A DNA stretch of 64,000 bases from Phytoseiulus persimilis (taxonomy: Eukaryota > Arthropoda > Arachnida > Mesostigmata > Phytoseiidae). The stretch's first letter is position 1, and each line of letters starts with the position of its first letter. Below, one piece after another: positions 10,901 through 20,739 of this stretch. The translations under genes and the position numbers were made by a program. Below the pieces are notes generated by a model. The model had not been told where the DNA came from. It was given only the letters and a program-made list of their open reading frames with translations, and searched no databases. The stretch spans positions 3,410,001 through 3,474,000 of the forward strand of contig CM075101.1 of NCBI GenBank assembly GCA_037576195.1, given 5' to 3'.

Positions 10901-13900
10901 GTGGTCCATCGACTCGGTACGCCGTGAACCTCTCGGAAAGATAGCCTCCCAAGAAAACCAGTCTCATGGATGAGGCCCACGCAGTTCTGTAACACATACA
11001 TGCTCGGATCGTCCCGCACCCTGTGCTGCCCTCGATTTTTGTAGCTGAGTTGATATTGATCGGCAAGCCCATGGGATTTTGCGATAGAAATGATTCCCCC
11101 TGGAGCTCGAAGTTTCCAAGGTACTCGTCCCAGAGAATGATGATTCTCCTCACTCATAGTCAACGGAGAGTCTGTCAGGGATGATCGCCTCAGTCTCGAG
11201 CTATTCCCCTACAGACCAGAGGCGCCATCATCATTGTCCGGAAAGGGTCTCGGCACTTCCTCGGCATTCTTGGCCTTCGGTCGGGGATTCGAATGAGATA
11301 TATTGTGGCGGATACCCCATCCCAAGAGATGACTTTCTGTCCAGTCGGCGGGCTCCTAGCTGCCTTGGTTTTTTTTTTATAGCATGAAACATCTTCTGGA
11401 TCGATGAAAACCGAGCGAGATTCGGAAACTTAAAATGCTCATATCTCCGTTATCTGAAAGAGTTCAAAGCTCGTAAAGTGCGTTTTGAAAAGCTCGTGAA
11501 TCCAGCTTTCCGATGCTCCACAGTTTCTCAACGATCAATCCGGATACCTTCAAAATGACCATTTTCAAAGCGAATGTTTCTGACCCACTTCCTGGAGGTT
11601 GACCACTTTCTAGCTTGTGTCATATTATGCCCTCCTTCAGTGCGAGCACAATGCGATAAACAGATCGAAAAAATATTTGGGGGACCAAGGTTAAAAAACT
11701 AAATAACTGTCGTTGGTCAGCCTGAATTTATCGAATTTCATGCTCAAACTTCAGAATCAGAATATTTGTTGGTGGAAGGCCCCGAGCCAGGGAAAGTTAT
11801 CTTCTGAGCCGTGGAACACACGCAATCAGCCGCCCAGACCCCCGAAAGTATGATCAGACTGGCCCCGGAATCACCCCTCCAGCTTTGAAAAAGTATGGTC
11901 AGATTGTTCCCGGAACCACCCCTCTAGACTTGGAAAGTGATGGTCAGATCGGTCCCGGAATCACCCCTCCAGGTTTTAAGAAGTATGTTCAGATTGGTCC
12001 CGGACGATGATGCCCGGATTTCATGATGCTCTATTTTCATGCACGCATGTGGCGCGAACTGCAGCATTCGAAGATACGTGGCAACGTGCATCTTCTACCT
12101 GTCTTTCGCCAGGCATGAGCCATGAATTCGGCTGCCGGCATCAGAGCTGACTGACCTCTTCATGTCACCTGGAGACGATACAGAGTCAGAAGACCATGGA
12201 ACCAACACTTGAGGAGCGAGAATAAACGAAACCGCTCCAGACCACCGAACGTGTTCTATTTTTTTGCTCGAGGTCGATTTCTCCGAGAGTGTCTCGGCTC
12301 ATAACATGATTCTTCCTTGCTTTGGGCCTGACACGGTCAGATCATTTTGGAGTTTGTACGGGATCGACCAATCTGACCATACTTTCCGAATCTAGAGGGA
12401 TGATTCCGGGGCCAGTCTGATCATACTTTTGGGGGTCTGGGCGGGTGATTGCGGGCTCGATCTGACCAAACCTTTGAGTGTCTGGGCGGCTGATTCCGTG
12501 TGTTCCACGGCTCAGAATATAATTTTTCCTGGCTCGGGGACTTCCACCATCAAAATTCTGGAGTTTAAGCATGAAATTCGATGAATTCAGGGTGAACAAC
12601 GACAGTTTTCTAACCTCGGTCCCCCAAATATTTTTTCGATCTGTTTATCGACTTGTGCTCGCACTGAAGGGGGGCATAATATGACACAAACTAGAAAGTG
12701 GTCAACCTCCAGGAAGTGGGTTAGAAACATTCACTTTGAAGATGGTCATTTTGAAGGTATTCGAATTGATCGTTGAAAACTCTGAAGGAAGCTTCGGAAA
12801 GCTGCATTCACGAGCTTTCCAAAACCCACTTTATGAGCTCTGAACTCCTTCAGATTACGGAGATATGAGCATTTTGAGTTTCCTAATCTCGCTCGGTTTT
12901 CATCGGTCCAGAAGATGTTTCATGCTATAAAAAAAACCAAGGCAGCTAGGAGCCCGCCGACTGGACAGAAAGTGTTCTCTTGGGATGGGGTATCCGCCAC
13001 AATATATCTCATTCGAATCCCCGACCCAAGGCCAAAAGTGCCGAGACCCTTTCTTGTTGGGGGATTTTTCTCCTACTGGTTATCGATGTTGTTTCGGTCG
13101 AAATGCTTACGAGGGCAGCCAAGCGAGGAGTTGTCGTGTCGACGCGCCTTCTTGATACCTGTGCAGGACCAAGACTATCACGTGTTTTTCCTAATTCGCG
13201 CAGAAGTCATTCATACGAGTTTTCCCTATCGTTATCCGTAAAACTCAATAACAGACTACTTTTGCCAACCTGTATACATGGAGCGGGCCAGTATCACTGG
13301 TAGAGGGAGCGTTCTCAGAGCGACATTGAATTAGGCGTGGGGCTGCCCAAGTCCTTTCGACGTCCTCCTGAATGGACTCAGAGGACTTAAGAGAAATTGA
13401 GGATCGGTGTCAGAATCCTTCCGATCGAGCTATCTGGGGAAATCTTCTCACAATCAATGGATATCATATCTGGATATGAATTCTCGCACGAGCCTCGGAA
13501 AACGTTTCGGTGCATGAAGTCTGCTGTCTGAGGACTCCTTACCATTCACCGTGTCGCGCTCAGAACTAGACTCCCAAGTCGATCGACGCGCGCGATCAAA
13601 GAGTTTATGATAATCCTCTGGTCGTTGCAGGAGGCCTGCGGATCACGTCGCTCGAGGTTCCGTCACTGCTGCGGCTGGGACAACCTACACAGCTGAACTG
13701 CTCATACATTCTTGAGAAAAATGAGCGTGTCTACTCGATCAAGTGGTACAAGGTGGGTGACGATCTTTTTGAGTCTGACGTACTCGCTGAGGAACATGGT
13801 GATTGGGGAGCAGTCCAATGAACTTTGAACTCCACAGTGCAACTTTATTTTCAGGACAAGACGGAGATTTACGCGTATCTCCCCGACGCGAATCCCCCCG

Positions 13901-16900
13901 CGAGGGTGTTCAAAGAGCGAGGGGTGGATATAGATGAAGAAGCCGCTCTCAGTTGGAAGGTATGTATGAGAATGACGACGGAGTCGACGGTGTGGAATTC
14001 GTCCGGGTACGATCGCGGAACCGATTCTTCTTCAGCCACTTCAAACCAATCGGAGTGACCTGATTCTGCGCATGACCGACGCCAATTCCGAAGGTCGTTA
14101 TCGGTGCGAAGTTTCCCTCGAAAGACCTTTCACGACCGAGAAGGCCGAGAAAGTCATGATTGTCTACGGTAAGTTGTCTTCGCCTCGAACAAGCCGCCGC
14201 AAACGAAGAGAGGCCCCGAGTCTGCGGCCAGCCTGAAAATTCGCGAGAGGAGACGAGATTCCATCCACGTGCATTACGTCCCGCCGCTCGTCCCGGAGCC
14301 CGTTCCTCGAGGGCCGGCAGCTGCCGTTGTCGTCAAGACTGTCCTCCCGACCCGTCTCCGCGCCTCCCTCCCTCCCTCCTGTAATTCCCCTCCGATGACT
14401 GACAGACTGGTTGAGTGAAGGAAAGCGAGCAGAGCGAAGTAGACGAAAAGGCAAAAGCATGTGAAAATCGCGCGGAACAACTCTCCCCTCTGGCCAGTCG
14501 GTCGGTCGGTGGGTTCCCGTCCTCCAGGCTGCGTCTCCATAAACACAGCGGTCGTAAACTTCATCTCGACGCTCACTCTCCTCCTTCAGTTCGTTCCCTG
14601 ACACTCGGTCGACGTCGCCTCCTCCTGCTCGGAGCAGCTTTTGCTTCTTGCGATTCCATTCCGTATTCCCTGGCCGTGTTCTACTTGTTTAGTACACAGT
14701 TGCTCGTCTCCGGGCCTCCAGACCCCACTTCCCCTACTCCTGGCTCTTTTTTCCCTCTTCCATGCAGCTCCTCCGTTCACCCGTCGTCGTCGTCGACGTC
14801 GTTCTCAACAACAAAAAGAGTTTTAGCCTGAAGGGTAGTCCTGGACGAAAAACGTGCCCTCCGTCACAAGCCAAGGATCGGGGTTCCGTGAGCGCGGGCT
14901 CGCTTTCAACGGGGCAACCGCGCGAACGAACTACCGGCGAAACTTTAAGTGACTTCCCTCGCGGTTTTCACTCCACACGGCCGTTCTCGATCAGGCGCTC
15001 GTTCCGAGTCTGTAACGCTGGTTCCGACTTTCGTTGCGACGATTCCGTTCTGGCTTCCGTTCTTGTCCTGCTCGCGGCCTGGAGGGAGGGGGGCGTCGGA
15101 AGCTAAATACTGAGTGACAAAGCGAGTGGATATATTCCGAACCTCGGATCCTCCAGCGCTCGACGGTATCTCATTGGGAATCCCCAGTCAACCGAGGGAC
15201 TGTTGTGAGCAGAGTCCTCCGAGATCAATACTCTGCGGATATTGCGAACAAATGTTTCAAAAACGATATCGCCAGTGACAGGTCGTTCTGGCACTTGAAT
15301 AGGCAGCGACGGCGTGAGGTCTTTGTTGAAGACGCTCAGACGATCGTAATGGCCGAAATGTGGGTACAAAGCTCTAAGTAAAGCAAGAGGTCTGGGTGTC
15401 CTTATTTGGGGAGCAATTTCAATATCTTGATGGAGCTTTTGAGAGAGTCGATATGGCCCATGAGAAGACGACGAGGATAAGGCGGCTTCGTGGACAAATA
15501 GATGTTGGACTCTTTCTTTTATTCCGCTGCTTCCTCTCATCTTTCCCGCAGCTTGTGCTCGGAGTCGAGCCTCGCCGACAGCCCATGCAGACGGCGGTTC
15601 CAAACGCATGTCCTATCCCTCAACGACTCAAAACCATCGGCCCGCGCCTTCTGTCCGACCCGCGGTTCGAGAAATACCGGAGTGTGGGTTCGCCGTTTAT
15701 TTCGTTTCTCCTGGTCGTGAATGTTGCCGCTCAAAGAGCGCATGAGCGAGTCTTCCGAAGGACTCCGCAGGTACGCTTTTGACCTCCGCACTTCGGGCTA
15801 AGTATTTTTGTAAGATCGGTCATCAAGTTCTCTCTGGCTGAGGAGGAGTCATCGAACGACTGCTTCAAAGTTCCCTCCCATGTTCGAGCCTCCGGTCGCC
15901 GATGGCGTCTCCAACCTCTCTTCCGCGATATTCTGACGTTGTGGCCATCGAATTATCTCCTAAGATAGTCGGACGCTCCGTTTGCTGCGTGGTTTCCTCC
16001 CTTCCCTCTTCGACAACGACAGACGGTCGGAGATCCAAACACAGAGCTCGGTGTTTTATCAACTTTTTTTTCTGCTCATTTTCAAGTGGAGCGAGCTTTG
16101 CTTCCATTTATCTTCGAATCGATGGAGCGCGGGAACTGGTTGTTCTGAGCGAGCTGGTGGACTGGCATTTCCTTCTCATGGAAGATGTGTTCGCAATGTC
16201 TGCGGCGACTCCACTGTGGCCATGAGACCCTTCCGAGCGAGCGACGGAAGCTGAGAAGAGGAACCGCGACTGGCGTATTCCTCCGAAACAGGAGGCGCCT
16301 CCGAATTGTCGTGGGCTCGATGGAGGAATTCATGGATCCACTGTCGGAATACATTCCCGATCGACGGGTACTGTCTGTCTCCGAGGGCAATCACAGTGTT
16401 GAACCCTCTTCGACGGACCTTCATGCGCCGAAACGGCGCTGCGCGCATGTCGAGACACTGGCCCCGAATTCAATGCAACTCTCGACCGATTGGAGACCTT
16501 TCGAGATATACTAAGGGTGAGCTAGATGGCATATAGAGAGTTTTTCCCGAGCGCTTCCAAGTTTCACTTCGAGCAGCGTCCTTGTTGGAACTTTTCTTGA
16601 GATCGTCGTCGCTCGGATTGACAACTGAGAGCGGAGCGGGAAACAGAAAGGTTTCGAGGATCTCGGAGAGAAGTCAATGGAGCGAGCCACTCGGCTAGAC
16701 ACTGAAACGAACGGGAGGAGAAAACCGTCGGGCGGTGTTCCTCGACGATGTCCATCACGAAACTTCACAAGCCCTGCGAACAATCGATTGAGATCTCTTG
16801 GAAAAGACGCGACTTTTCTTCTTTGTGGGCGCGGCGGAAGCGTCAAACACATCCTGGAAGCGGAATGCGCACCTGGAGTCGGTGCTCGCCGCTGGTTGTT

Positions 16901-19739
16901 CCTGTCATTGGAAAGATAACGGTATGTCGCGAGTGGATGAGTTCCGAGCTTTCGCGCTCTGTCACCCAGGCCCTTGGTCCGACTTGGGCCTAGATCAACA
17001 ACAGCGGAAAAACTGCGCGGCGGACTGCAAGCGGCCAGTGGGTCCTAGAGCCAAACGATTGACAGAGTGAGACGTGGGAGACATCCAACGTGAGGGATAG
17101 CGTGAGAGTGAAAGATAGTAGTTCCCAAAAACGGAAAAGACACTTTTTGATAAATGAACATCCACCGCCACCGCCGTCGCTGCTATACTGTTGTTTTTCG
17201 TCCTCCTTCATCCGGACGGACCGACTGAGGCAACTCTCCGGCCAACGAACGACCAGCACTCGTATCAGATGGGAGCCGGCGAGGGAAAACCTCCCAGTTC
17301 GCTCCCCGAGCACCTTGTCCTCGATCTCATCCGCTACGTCAGACTGTCCACCCGTGTCATTCAGCGGTCTTTGTCTCCTCAGTTCCATCGTCGTCTTCGT
17401 TGTTGTTGACGTCGTTCAACTGCGGAGGAACTTATATATAGCGAGCTGCGTTCAACACAGGAGAACGAACACTTTATCCCATTAGATTAGGTGACGGACG
17501 CGGGGAGGGGCAACGCGCACTGGATCTATCATCTATCAGAAACTGCCGCCGTGCCGCTGGATCGTTGGGCTTAGGAGGGGGCTGGGGAAAGGGGGACGTT
17601 GTTTCGGCGTTTTGAGCGATGGACCGTTCGCTCGCTGAGATCGTCTGTTTCTCATCGTAAGCTCCGGCACGGCTGCCTGTCGATTGAAACTTCTCCATCG
17701 CGGCGGAGTCAGTATTCTATTTGGAGTCAGGATCTCGCGAAATCCGGCTTCGAATCGCTCAGGAGAAAAAATCTCAGTGACTGCACACAGGAGCACCTAC
17801 GATACGGCGCGAAACTGATCAGCCGTTCCGACTTCGAGTGATTCGTGAAACGTAAATGCACTTCGTTGTGCCGCGTTCCCTCTTCCGGCTGATTCGGAGG
17901 CCGAGCGCTGGAACACTGGTCAGCTGCGACGCAGGTGCCAGTCCTCAGATGCCACAGGTGGTCGCTTCGGAGTTCGAAACCCCGTGTGTCTCGCCGCTGC
18001 TGAGCTCTGAACGTTTATACTGAATCGAGAACGGATCTGCACGCGGAAGAGAGTAACTCTGTCCCAAAATATTTTATCATTGTCCTGACACGCGGAGATT
18101 CGGACTTTTCACTCGCGACCCCCTCGGACGATGAGCCTGGTGGCGTGATAGCGCGTCTGGCTTGGAGCGGCGTGTTCGATGGAGCGGAGCCGCGGAAATG
18201 TTTCAAACGTCCTGATAGATGGATAGGTACGTACACACGATGGCTAAGAGGTGTTACGTGTTGTGTTCTAACTCGTTCGCTTCATGTTGTGTAGATGTTC
18301 CCCCCGACGGACCGACCATATCAAACTTGAAGTCTGGCTACGGATCTCGAGACCTTGTGCGCGCAACCTGTTCGTATGGACCCTCCCGGCCTGACGCCAC
18401 CCTTGAGTGGCACATCAACCATATGGCGGTAAGTCACGCAGCAGTGGCTCTCAACTAACTCTTAGCTATCGTTCTCCTCTTTCGGCGGAAGCCACAGCTC
18501 CATTCCACTGAATTGTTGTACAGCAGGCGGCGGTCTCAGCCGGGTCACTCTGAGGCGTCTCCTGACAAATTGGCAGATTTCGAAATGCACTCCAAGCTCT
18601 CAAACGATGATCAGAGGATGATTCGTCTTGGGCGAGGTCACGGCATTCCGGCTCATGATCTTTTTGTCTGTTCCTCTCATGAAACATGCAGGTGATTCCC
18701 GGCGAGAAGGGGCGTCGACTCGAGGAGAACACCGAAATGTTTTCCGATGGGCGTTCGAAAGTCCAGGCCGAACTGAGCTTCAACACATCGCAAACAGACT
18801 TCATCGGAACGAACAACTCTCTGAAGCTGTCCTGTATCTCTCGCCTCAATATCGCCTACAACATCTCGAGCGAGGAAATCGTTGTCCGAAGGAGGTGGGT
18901 GTCCGTTCCTGGATCGAACTGTGGATTCGAGACCCCGGTCGCATTCCGAGTTCTCACGCCCGTAAACCCGTTCCAGGTTCAATGGGCACAACTCCTCGTT
19001 TGACGTCCACAGAGCGGGGCCCTGGAAAACGACGTCGTCGATAGGTCCCAAGGTGGAGTCGAAACCTAACAAGGGAAATCTGAACGGAAACAACAAGCTC
19101 ACTCTCACCTGCTGGTCGGAGGGTGGTGCTGTGCAGAGTCTCAAGTGGTACCGCAACGACAAAGAGGTTCGTGTTTCAGATGCTCGCGTTGGCATCTATC
19201 GATGCCTATCGGGAACTAACAGGTCGTAATAGCAGCTTCGCCCCATGTGCCTGCTCACGTGCCCCATGCCGATCCTCCAGGTGGAACCGAAGTACATCTT
19301 GGATTTGAGCAACACAGAGAAACCGCACGCCGAGACTGTCATGAACATCCGGATGACGGAAGAGATCATCCAGACCAAAACCGAAACTCGCTTCAAATGC
19401 ATCGCAACATATCTGTCCCAACAGGAGAACACCAGGACAGTCGAGCTCCCTCTGATCAGCAGCCTCTACTGTGAGTTTCCCGAGAGTTCGCTTGAAGTCG
19501 AATCGGATTCGCCTCAGCTCCCAGACGTTGCGAATTTGCCGGATCGTGTCTCGAGGCGAAGGGGACAGAACGCTATCACGACTGTCATTTCTAAACGCTT
19601 AACGGCTGAAACTATTCCAGCGCGAGGCTTCCACGTGTTCTCATCCTCGATCGCAGTCTGTGGCCCGAGCACATCTGTTCTCTCGTGCGGGCTTCTGCTG
19701 CTCATCGCCCAACTGCTATGGGATGCGTTTCCGAATTAA
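4921..19739 (+). CDS. beat-like: beat-like gene A: three-Ig beaten path family protein, GPI-type tail (nine exons)
   Basis: Predicted exons: 4921-4990, 13631-13752, 13855-13959, 14036-14168, 18295-18428, 18692-18894, 19013-19166, 19281-19470, 19621-19739. They join in frame to 410 codons including TAA. Order: signal peptide (about 1-23), V-type Ig1 with the beat hallmarks LNCSY, YSIKWYKD, a proline-rich P-ARVF...GVDID strand and EGRYRCEVS; Ig2 with RATCSY, LEWHIN and LKLSC; an Ig3-like domain with LTLTCW, LKWYRND and FKC; then a hydrophobic C-terminus (CGLLLLIAQLLW) typical of GPI signals. Known beats are neuronal surface or secreted proteins that bind Sidestep-family ligands in axon guidance. 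Most have two Ig domains, so the third is unusual. Intron 1 is 8640 bases and carries a foldback element; intron 4 is 4126 bases; the others are 76-263. The exon 6/7 junction (phase 2) is the least certain. Family call is strong; exact orthology is unknown. Confidence 0.82.
5010..5035 (+). repeat. poly(C) tract followed by (TCCC)n
   Basis: Fourteen C residues (5010-5023) run into three TCCC-like units, 19 bases downstream of the exon 1 donor. Confidence 0.8.
10383..10581 (+). other. possible coding exon, secreted-peptide-like, unconfirmed
   Basis: A frame running from a plausible acceptor (ttgctcag at 10382) to TAG at 10579-10581 is rich in Gly, Pro and hydrophobic residues, with three cysteines (RCLVPP, NFCRTFTC). 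An ATTAAA lies about 110 bases downstream. No upstream exon or family was found, and it sits inside gene A intron 1 on the same strand. It may be chance. Confidence 0.15.
10637..10659 (+). repeat. poly(G) tract, 23 G
   Basis: Uninterrupted run of 23 G, the longest homopolymer in the window, inside gene A intron 1. Able in principle to form a G-quadruplex on the sense RNA. Confidence 0.9.
11241..12003 (+). repeat. left arm of foldback element
   Basis: Inverted copy of 12362-13053. The outer end is set where similarity to the opposite arm stops; a short insertion (about 11259-11270) is absent from the right arm. Confidence 0.8.
11847..12002 (+). repeat. 45-base tandem repeats, left inner end
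   Basis: About three and a half copies of a unit near 45 bases, each with agtatgRtcaga, a tcccgga core and accacccctc/atcacccctc. The same units recur inverted in the right arm. Confidence 0.75.
12362..12480 (-). repeat. 45-base tandem repeats, right inner end
   Basis: Reverse-strand copies of the same unit (agtatggtcagattgg and agtatgatcagactgg landmarks), fewer and more diverged than on the left. Confidence 0.65.
12362..13053 (-). repeat. right arm of foldback element
   Basis: Reverse complement of 11241-12003. Similarity stops at ccctttc (13053) on the outside. Confidence 0.8.
13054..13630. other. end of gene A intron 1
   Basis: No feature recognised apart from the acceptor gtcgttgcag ending at 13630. 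Confidence 0.5.
13631..13752 (+). CDS. beat-like: gene A exon 2: first half of Ig1
   Basis: Starts in phase 1 (G|GA GGC CTG). Encodes the B strand with its cysteine in an NCS sequon and the C-strand tryptophan in YSIKWYK. Ends in phase 0 at AAG|GTGGGT. In gene B this exon and the next are one. Confidence 0.8.
13855..13959 (+). CDS. beat-like: gene A exon 3: middle of Ig1
   Basis: After acceptor ttttcag. Encodes DKTEIYAYLPDANPPARVF and GVDID, the C'-C'' region diagnostic of beat Ig1, then about eight extra residues (EEAALSWK) not seen in gene B. Ends in phase 0 at AAG|GTATGT. Confidence 0.8.
14036..14168 (+). CDS. beat-like: gene A exon 4: end of Ig1
   Basis: After acceptor ttcttcttcag. Encodes SDLILRMTD and EGRYRCEVS with the second Ig cysteine, ending TACG|GTAAGT in phase 1. 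It is 133 bases, exactly the length of the matching exon in gene B. Confidence 0.85.
14169..18294. other. intron 4 of gene A (between Ig1 and Ig2)
   Basis: 4126 bases. Contains pyrimidine-rich stretches (14340-14400, 14700-14800) but no gene or element I recognise. Gene B has a similarly long intron (4560 bases) at the same place and phase. Confidence 0.6.
18295..18428 (+). CDS. beat-like: gene A exon 5: first half of Ig2
   Basis: Acceptor gtgtag, phase 1. Encodes DVPPDGPTISNLKSGY, RATCSY and LEWHINHMA, matching the beat Ig2 start, and ends in phase 0 at GCG|GTAAGT. Confidence 0.85.
18692..18894 (+). CDS. beat-like: gene A exon 6: second half of Ig2
   Basis: Acceptor catgcag. Encodes an acidic linker, VQAELSFNTSQTDF and LKLSCISRLN with the Ig2 C-terminal cysteine, then SSEEIVVRR. 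The proposed donor AG|GTGGGT leaves phase 2; the gene B counterpart ends in phase 1, so this end may be off by a few bases. Confidence 0.75.
19013..19166 (+). CDS. beat-like: gene A exon 7: first half of Ig3-like domain
   Basis: Acceptor cgtccacag matches the phase 2 donor and keeps the frame open into LTLTCW and LKWYRNDKE. Ends in phase 0 at GAG|GTTCGT, splitting the Ig just after its tryptophan strand as in Ig2. Confidence 0.7.
19281..19470 (+). CDS. beat-like: gene A exon 8: second half of Ig3-like domain
   Basis: Acceptor gatcctccag. Encodes VEPKYILDLSNTEK, the TRFKCIATYL strand with the closing cysteine and ENTRTVELPLISSLY. Ends in phase 1 at T|GTGAGT. Confidence 0.8.
19621..19739 (+). 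CDS. beat-like: gene A exon 9: hydrophobic GPI-type tail and stop
   Basis: Acceptor actattccag, phase 1. Encodes a serine-rich stretch, then CGLLLLIAQLLW and a short polar end before TAA. The short tail after the hydrophobic run favours GPI attachment over a transmembrane protein with a cytoplasmic domain. Confidence 0.75.
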
Positions 19740-20733
19740 CGTTCAATTCCAGATCATGCACGCAGATCAGCTGGCTAACATCGGTGAAATGTAGCTCGGC
19801 GTCAGCGTCAGACCTACATATATCAAGCGAATTTCCCTCTAGGTCAATGTACAGCCAGGCCTAAACGCCCCATCGGTGAGCGTAAGAATGCGAAGGAGCT
19901 CGAGGGAGTCTCGAGCGTCCATAGGATTCGAGGACGTATTTTAACTCCGAACAAACTTTTTGATCAATGCCGGTGGATGCCAGGGATCTCCGTATCGAAT
20001 GCGGAGTGTTTATCATCGTCAGAAACCTCTGAGCTCGAAGGCAGCGGGAGCAGCAGCGAGACGAGAATTGCCATTGTCTGTTATGTACGATTCAAACCGC
20101 GAGCTACAATGCGCACAGGTTTACACGATGGTCGATCAGACAGGGTCGACAAGAATATTTTCCTTTGTGTTCGCGATGTTTCCGAGCACGTCGGCGCCAT
20201 AGGATTCTTGTGCCAGCGTTCGGCGTTCCCGACTTTGAGGGAGGTTAGTCGGGAAATGTCATCGGTGTTTTTGAGTACGAGAACGCTTCGGCATCAGTTT
20301 GGACTAATTAGGTGTTTCTGCCAAATCAGAGCTTCTTCTCGGCAGTCGGAGGGTGTCTGTTTTGATGCATTTGTTATAAAGCCAAGCTTGACTGAATCTC
20401 ATATCTCACCAATAGAGAGAGAAATCATTGAGGAAGGAGTCGAGAAAATCCTGAGTTTTTTCGAAAGCCCAACCTGTCGGGGAAAATCCATTCCCCCTCG
20501 AACGGGTCCTCAAGGATGTCGTTCAAGTTTCTCTGATGCGTGACGCGAATCGTGTAAATATGGTGTATAATGATACCTCTGAATGTTCCATCGTAACCGA
20601 GCAGCGCTTCGAAATATGAATCCACGTTCCTGCAATGAGTTCTGACCCGATTCTCCGCTCTGCTCAAAGGGCCCGGCATGCTGTTCAGCGTCAAGATACG
20701 GTATCAGTAAATGTCACGCCAAGGCAGTTCAAG
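19740..20733 (+). other. probable 3' UTR of gene A
   Basis: No coding signal recognised. The first AATAAA on this strand after the stop is at 20734, which would give a 3' UTR near 1 kb. Inferred only. Confidence 0.35.
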
Positions 20734-20739
20734 AATAAA
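20734..20739 (+). terminator. candidate poly(A) signal of gene A
   Basis: AATAAA 995 bases after the gene A stop, the nearest hexamer found by eye. Confidence 0.35.

Larger units (their letters stand above)
5036..11240. other. intron 1 of gene A, first part; little recognisable
   Basis: About 6.2 kb without a gene I recognise. It holds a 23-base G tract near 10.64 kb and a weak candidate secreted-peptide exon at 10383-10581, described separately. The remaining open frames look like chance frames in CpG-rich sequence. Confidence 0.45.
11241..13053. mobile_element. foldback-type element with ~0.7 kb inverted arms
   Basis: The left arm (about 11241-12003) matches the reverse complement of the right arm (about 12362-13053) almost base for base over long stretches, with small indels. 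Landmarks shared in inverted order are gaaagggtctcggcac at the outer ends, the cggataccccatcccaagag block, an A/T homopolymer next to atagcatgaaacatcttctgga, and the atatttgggggacc block. A unique loop of about 360 bases (12004-12361) separates the arms, and 45-base tandem repeats lie at both inner ends. No transposase frame is present. Long subrepeat-bearing terminal inverted repeats recall Foldback/Galileo-like elements. Flanks ttgtccgg/ttgttggg are only a weak target-site duplication. It lies within gene A intron 1, so it is probably transcribed as a hairpin. Confidence 0.8.

Noticed and set aside
19045-19166. Alternative exon 7 start at gatag (19044) in gene A
   Set aside because: It needs a phase 1 donor in exon 6 that is not seen; the ccacag acceptor at 19012 fits the phase 2 donor.
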